NCBI GenBank assembly: GCA_904420185.1
Contig: CAJFUJ010000020.1
Coordinates: 1 to 32,277, forward strand
Source of the DNA: an uncultured Butyricicoccus sp.
GTDB lineage: Bacteria; Bacillota; Clostridia; Oscillospirales; Butyricicoccaceae
Reading direction: 5' to 3'
Length of the DNA: 32,277 nucleotides
Program-made: the position numbers and the translations under genes
Notes under the pieces: model-generated
Told to the model about the DNA's origin: nothing
The model's input: only the letters and a program-made list of their open reading frames with translations
The model's database searches: none
Shown: in pieces, positions 29,270 through 32,277 of the stretch
How positions within the stretch are numbered: the stretch's first letter is position 1
Layout: every line of letters starts with the position of its first letter

Positions 29270-29830
29270 ATGGGGTTTTGGGAAATTTTTATTATTGCGG
29301 CCAGCCTTGCGATGGACGCCTTTGCCGTATCGGTCAGCAAGGGCTTGGCAACGCCCCGTTACCGGGTGCGCAATTCGATCATCTGTGGGGTATGGTTCGG
29401 CGGATTTCAGATGCTGATGCCGCTCATCGGCTGCTTTCTCGGCATCCAGTTTGCCGGCTACATTGAATCGGTCGATCATTGGATTGCCTTTGTGCTGCTG
29501 GCACTCATCGGCGGCAATATGATCCGCGAGGCCATGCGCGGTGAAGAGGAGGCTGCCGACAGTTCCTATTCCGCGCTGCGGATGCTGCCGCTTGCCGTGG
29601 CAACTGCCATTGACGCGCTGGCCATTGGCGTGACATTCGCCTTCTTGCGCGTGAATATATGGATGGCGGTTCTAGAGATCGGCGTCATCACCTTTGTCAT
29701 TTCCGCCATCGGGGTGCGGATCGGCTCGGTGTTCGGGGAAAAATATGCCGCACGCGCCGAAATTGCAGGCGGCGCTTTGCTGATCCTGATGGGCGCCCGG
29801 ATCCTTCTGGAGCATCTTGGAGTCTTTTAA
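29270..29830 (+). CDS. mntP: Manganese exporter MntP (YebN family)
   Basis: A 186-residue membrane protein with six hydrophobic segments in two homologous halves, exporting Mn2+. Each half carries the metal-site Asp motif: SLAMDAFAVSVSKG (about 11-24) and TAIDALAIGVTF (about 103-114). CGGAGG (29255-29260) with good spacing chooses ATG 29270. An in-frame upstream start at 29174 would put coding sequence inside the riboswitch terminator and is rejected. Expression is controlled by the preceding Mn2+ riboswitch. The downstream NhaC-type gene has its own promoter, so mntP is probably monocistronic. Confidence 0.95.
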   Translation: MGFWEIFIIAASLAMDAFAVSVSKGLATPRYRVRNSIICGVWFGGFQMLMPLIGCFLGIQFAGYIESVDHWIAFVLLALIGGNMIREAMRGEEEAADSSYSALRMLPLAVATAIDALAIGVTFAFLRVNIWMAVLEIGVITFVISAIGVRIGSVFGEKYAARAEIAGGALLILMGARILLEHLGVF

Positions 29831-29842
29831 AACCGGCAAAAT

Positions 29843-29858
29843 AGGCGAAATCTTTGCA
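29843..29858 (+). promoter_or_regulatory. Possible sigma-54 (-24/-12) element
   Basis: GGC (29844-29846) and TTGCA (29854-29858) have the exact GG-N10-GC spacing and a good -12 half. The rest of the -24 half (GAAA) is poor. It is 130 bases upstream of the antiporter gene, beside a good sigma-70-type promoter, and could be chance. Confidence 0.3.
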
Positions 29859-29865
29859 AAAAGTC

Positions 29866-29894
29866 TTGCATTCATGCATTAAATGCGGTAAAAT
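29866..29894 (+). promoter_or_regulatory. Promoter of the NhaC-type antiporter
   Basis: TTGCAT (29866-29871), 17 bases, then TAAAAT (29889-29894). Confidence 0.7.
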
Positions 29895-29985
29895 CCTTTT
29901 ACGTCTTCTAAGGCGGTTTGAAAAGTGACGGGGGTTGCCTTTGCAAGCCGCCTGAACAAAATTTGGGGTAAAAGGAGCAGATATT

Positions 29986-31488
29986 ATGAGCGGTACAATC
30001 TGGGCGGTTCTGCCGCCAATCATTGCGATTGCACTATCATTAATCACAAAAGAGGTGTATTCCTCTTTATTTATCGGCATTTTTGCCGGTGCATTGATGT
30101 TTACCAGCTTTCATCCACTGGAGGCTACCGAGACCACTTTTTCATTAATGGGCGCCAAAGTATCCGAAAACGTCAACATCCTGTTGTTTTTGGTCATGCT
30201 GGGTATTCTCGTCTCCTTGGTGACCAAATCGGGCGCGTCCCGCGCCTACGGCGACTGGGCGGTCCGGCATATCAAATCCCGGCGTGGGGCCGGCTTTGCC
30301 ACCTCAGCGCTTGGCGTGCTTATTTTTGTGGACGACTACTTTAACTGCCTGACTGTGGGAGCTGTGATGCGTCCCATCACCGACCGGCAGCGCATCACCC
30401 GCGCAAAGCTCGCCTATATCATTGATGCGACGGCGGCGCCTGTCTGTATCATCGCGCCGATCTCATCCTGGGCGGCCGCTGTATCCTCTTCTCTGCCTGC
30501 TGATGCGCATATCAATGGGTTTTCACTGTTCTTACAGACCATTCCGTTCAACCTATACGCGCTGCTGACCTTGGCTTTCCTGGCCTGGATTTGCGCTGCG
30601 GACATTGACTTTTTTGCCATGGGCAAATACAACGCTGAAGTGCAGCAACGCGGCAAATTGGATTCAACCGGCGAAGAATCTACGGTGATTGTCGGCCATG
30701 GCAAGGTGAAAGATTTGCTCATTCCCATCCTGTTTCTCATTGTCGTATGCGTCTTGGCCATGTTTTACAATGGCGGCGGCTTCGCTGGTCAGGGGATTAT
30801 TGATGCATTTGCCAACTGCTCGGCTGCCGACGCCCTGGTTCTGGGGTCGTTTGCCGCGCTGATTTTTACCTTTCTGCTCTATGTGCCGCGTGGCATCCTG
30901 ACGTTTGGCCAATTTTGTGAATCCTTCACCGAGGGTTTCAAAGCAATGGTTCCCGCCATCCTGATCCTGACCTTGGCGTGGACGCTGTCTGGCATCTGTT
31001 CAGAAGAATACCTGGATTTACGCGGCTTTGTTGCCCAGCACATTGGCAGCGGCAACCAAGGACTCCTCATGTTTATGCCTGCGTTGTTTTTCCTGATCGC
31101 GCTTGGCATCGCCTTCGCAACCGGCACCTCATGGGGGACGTTTGGCATTTTAATCCCGGTTGCCTTCTCCATCTTTGGCACTGGCGACATGCTGGTTGTC
31201 ACGGTGGCCGCTTGCTTGTCGGGCGCGGTGTGCGGCGACCACATATCCCCCATCTCGGATACGACCATTTTGGCCTCAGCAGGTGCGCAGTGCCGGCATC
31301 TGGATCATGTTTCCACCCAGCTTCCCTATGCACTCAGTGTGGCAGCTATGAGCTTTGCGGGCTACCTGGTCGCCGGAATCTCGGGCAATGGCTGGCTTGG
31401 CCTTGCCACCGGGGCAGTGCTGCTCGCTGGGTTTATCCTCGTAATGACGCCACGCTGCCGCAAACGGCGTAAAACCGGAAAATTGTAA
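29986..31488 (+). CDS. NhaC-superfamily Na+/H+ (or substrate/H+) antiporter
   Basis: A 500-residue polytopic membrane protein with about eleven or twelve hydrophobic segments. Family-typical features are the N-terminal TKEVYSSLFIGIFAGAL, SRRGAGFATSALGVLIFVDDYFNCL with its membrane Asp pair, the IDATAAPVCIIAPISSWAA half-site, and the later TGTSWGTFGILIPVA and CGDHISPISDTTILASAGAQC segments. AAAGGAG 8 bases before ATG 29986 supports the start. It is followed after 15 bases by a GNAT gene. Some relatives exchange organic substrates (malate/lactate, tyrosine/tyramine or arginine-type pairs), so Na+/H+ exchange is the default and not a proven role. Confidence 0.92.
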   Translation: MSGTIWAVLPPIIAIALSLITKEVYSSLFIGIFAGALMFTSFHPLEATETTFSLMGAKVSENVNILLFLVMLGILVSLVTKSGASRAYGDWAVRHIKSRRGAGFATSALGVLIFVDDYFNCLTVGAVMRPITDRQRITRAKLAYIIDATAAPVCIIAPISSWAAAVSSSLPADAHINGFSLFLQTIPFNLYALLTLAFLAWICAADIDFFAMGKYNAEVQQRGKLDSTGEESTVIVGHGKVKDLLIPILFLIVVCVLAMFYNGGGFAGQGIIDAFANCSAADALVLGSFAALIFTFLLYVPRGILTFGQFCESFTEGFKAMVPAILILTLAWTLSGICSEEYLDLRGFVAQHIGSGNQGLLMFMPALFFLIALGIAFATGTSWGTFGILIPVAFSIFGTGDMLVVTVAACLSGAVCGDHISPISDTTILASAGAQCRHLDHVSTQLPYALSVAAMSFAGYLVAGISGNGWLGLATGAVLLAGFILVMTPRCRKRRKTGKL

Positions 31489-31503
31489 GTTGGAGGAGTT
31501 TTT

Positions 31504-31929
31504 ATGGACATCGTGCTTTATAACACCCTGCCGGACCAGGCGGCCGACATTCGTCAAACGGTGTTTGTCTGCGAGCAGGGGTTTCAAGAGGAATTCGATG
31601 GCATCGACTGCACCGCCTCCCATCTGCTCTTGTTTTTAGACGGACAAGCGGTCGCAACCTGCCGCTTTTTCCCGAACGGTGCGGACAGGTATTTGGTTGG
31701 ACGCATTGCCGTGCTTGCCCCTTACCGCGGAAGAGGCTTGGGCGCCCAGCTCCTTGCGCGCGCCGAGCAGGAAATCGCCCGGCAAGGCGGGCAGACGGTC
31801 TGCCTGCACGCTCAGCAAGACAAGGCTCCATTTTATGAAAAGCAGGGCTATGCCGCCTACGGGCCGGTTGAATACGAGGAAAACTATCCGCATATCTGGA
31901 TGATGAAAACCCTGCATAAAACCGCCTGA
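31504..31929 (+). CDS. GNAT-family N-acetyltransferase
   Basis: A 141-residue single GNAT domain using acetyl-CoA to acetylate an unknown amine. Motif A is clear, with strand VGRIAVLAPYRGRGLGAQLLARAEQEI (about 58-84) containing the RGRGLG pyrophosphate loop. The C-terminal FYEKQGYAAYGPVEYEENYPHIWM segment is typical of the ElaA/YjcF-like subgroup. The N-terminus (IRQTVFVCEQGFQEEFDGID) carries the VF-x-EQ-x3-EE pattern of that subgroup. AGGAG precedes the ATG. It is probably co-transcribed with the antiporter, 15 bases upstream. Confidence 0.92.
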   Translation: MDIVLYNTLPDQAADIRQTVFVCEQGFQEEFDGIDCTASHLLLFLDGQAVATCRFFPNGADRYLVGRIAVLAPYRGRGLGAQLLARAEQEIARQGGQTVCLHAQQDKAPFYEKQGYAAYGPVEYEENYPHIWMMKTLHKTA

Positions 31930-31946
31930 ACCCCCAAAACCCTCTT

Positions 31947-31975
31947 GGTTGCGCGGCAAAGTTGCCCGCGCAACC
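31947..31975 (+). terminator. Hairpin after the GNAT gene
   Basis: GGTTGCGCGG pairs with CCGCGCAACC, extended inward by CAA/TTG. The U-tract is poor (CAAAGTTT), so it is a likely but atypical terminator. Confidence 0.5.
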
Positions 31976-32080
31976 CAAAGTTTACACGGATTTTTCCCAA
32001 TGCAACGGCAAATCGGTGGCTTCATCCGGGACAATCTGCTATGCTAGAACCATCCCAAACAACCCATAGGAAGTGAGAAT

Positions 32081-32209
32081 ATGGCATTTGCAGAGAATCT
32101 ACAATACCTGCGCGCCCAACAAGGGTTGACGCAAGAACAACTCGCTGAGCGTCTGTCGGTATCCCGCCAATCGGTTAGCAAATGGGAGAGTGGAGTTTCA
32201 CATAATTAA
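32081..32209 (+). pseudogene. Truncated XRE-family helix-turn-helix regulator
   Basis: The 42-residue frame starts with a textbook XRE domain: NLQYLRAQQGLTQEQLAERL followed by SVSRQSVSKWESG. It stops two or three residues after the recognition-helix motif, where normal members continue with about 20 further HTH residues and often a longer C-terminal part. GGAAGTGAG precedes the ATG. The downstream 68 bases do not restore the frame in an obvious way. It is either a fragment broken by a deletion or insertion at about 32195-32200, or a gene remnant. The window ends before this can be decided. Confidence 0.7.
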
Positions 32210-32277
32210 AGATACCACACCAATCCCATGCTGACTTTTGCTCAACCGATACAGCCGGAGGGCTGGATAACAAGAAA

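Overview
The window looks like chromosomal DNA of an anaerobic, amino-acid-fermenting Firmicute of class Clostridia, probably an Oscillospiraceae/Ruminococcaceae-type gut organism. The evidence is a one-chain pyruvate:ferredoxin oxidoreductase, an oxygen-sensitive 4-hydroxybutyryl-CoA dehydratase, sigma-54 with its own PAS-type activator, NADP-type glutamate dehydrogenase, sodium-coupled amino acid carriers, strong AGGAGG-like ribosome sites and a moderately high G+C content. No rRNA, tRNA, CRISPR array or insertion sequence was seen.

Left part (1-12400): a PFOR-abfD operon (+) ends at a bidirectional terminator facing a sigma-54 enhancer-binding regulator (-). That regulator is divergent from rpoN (+). 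Then come a 465-bp hairpin-rich non-coding stretch, an orphan EutH-type permease, and a CBS/DRTGG-regulated family II pyrophosphatase. Together these suggest sigma-54-linked control of acyl-CoA and amino-acid fermentation, although no convincing -24/-12 promoter could be fixed.

Middle part (12600-20640): a small cupin gene (+) faces the most unusual locus, a three-gene minus-strand cassette. It encodes a complete PP2C phosphatase, an 1854-residue multidomain protein (beta-barrel, helical repeats, OB-like segment, alpha/beta module, GR...GGRQLGKS P-loop ATPase, winged helix), and a translationally coupled 350-residue protein that ends in an RN-x3-H motif as in HEPN RNases. I recognise no characterised system with this composition. 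It looks like a signal-regulated NTPase conflict or defence system and is the best candidate for undescribed biology here.

Right part (20700-32277): putP (-); a promoter-to-terminator unit that looks like a structured small RNA, directly upstream of an AgcS-type sodium:alanine symporter (+); gdhA (-); a secreted CAP-domain protein with an 8 x 18-bp repeat linker (-); a tightly packed thioesterase-mutY-deoxyinosine glycosylase operon (+); mntP behind a yybP-ykoY manganese riboswitch whose P1 stem overlaps a terminator; an NhaC-type antiporter with a GNAT acetyltransferase; and a broken XRE regulator at the right edge.

Taken together, the flanking genes are housekeeping and fermentation functions: import of proline and alanine/glycine, ammonium/glutamate exchange, pyruvate oxidation, and crotonyl-CoA formation. 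The PP2C/ATPase/HEPN-like cassette sits among them as an accessory unit with terminators at both ends.
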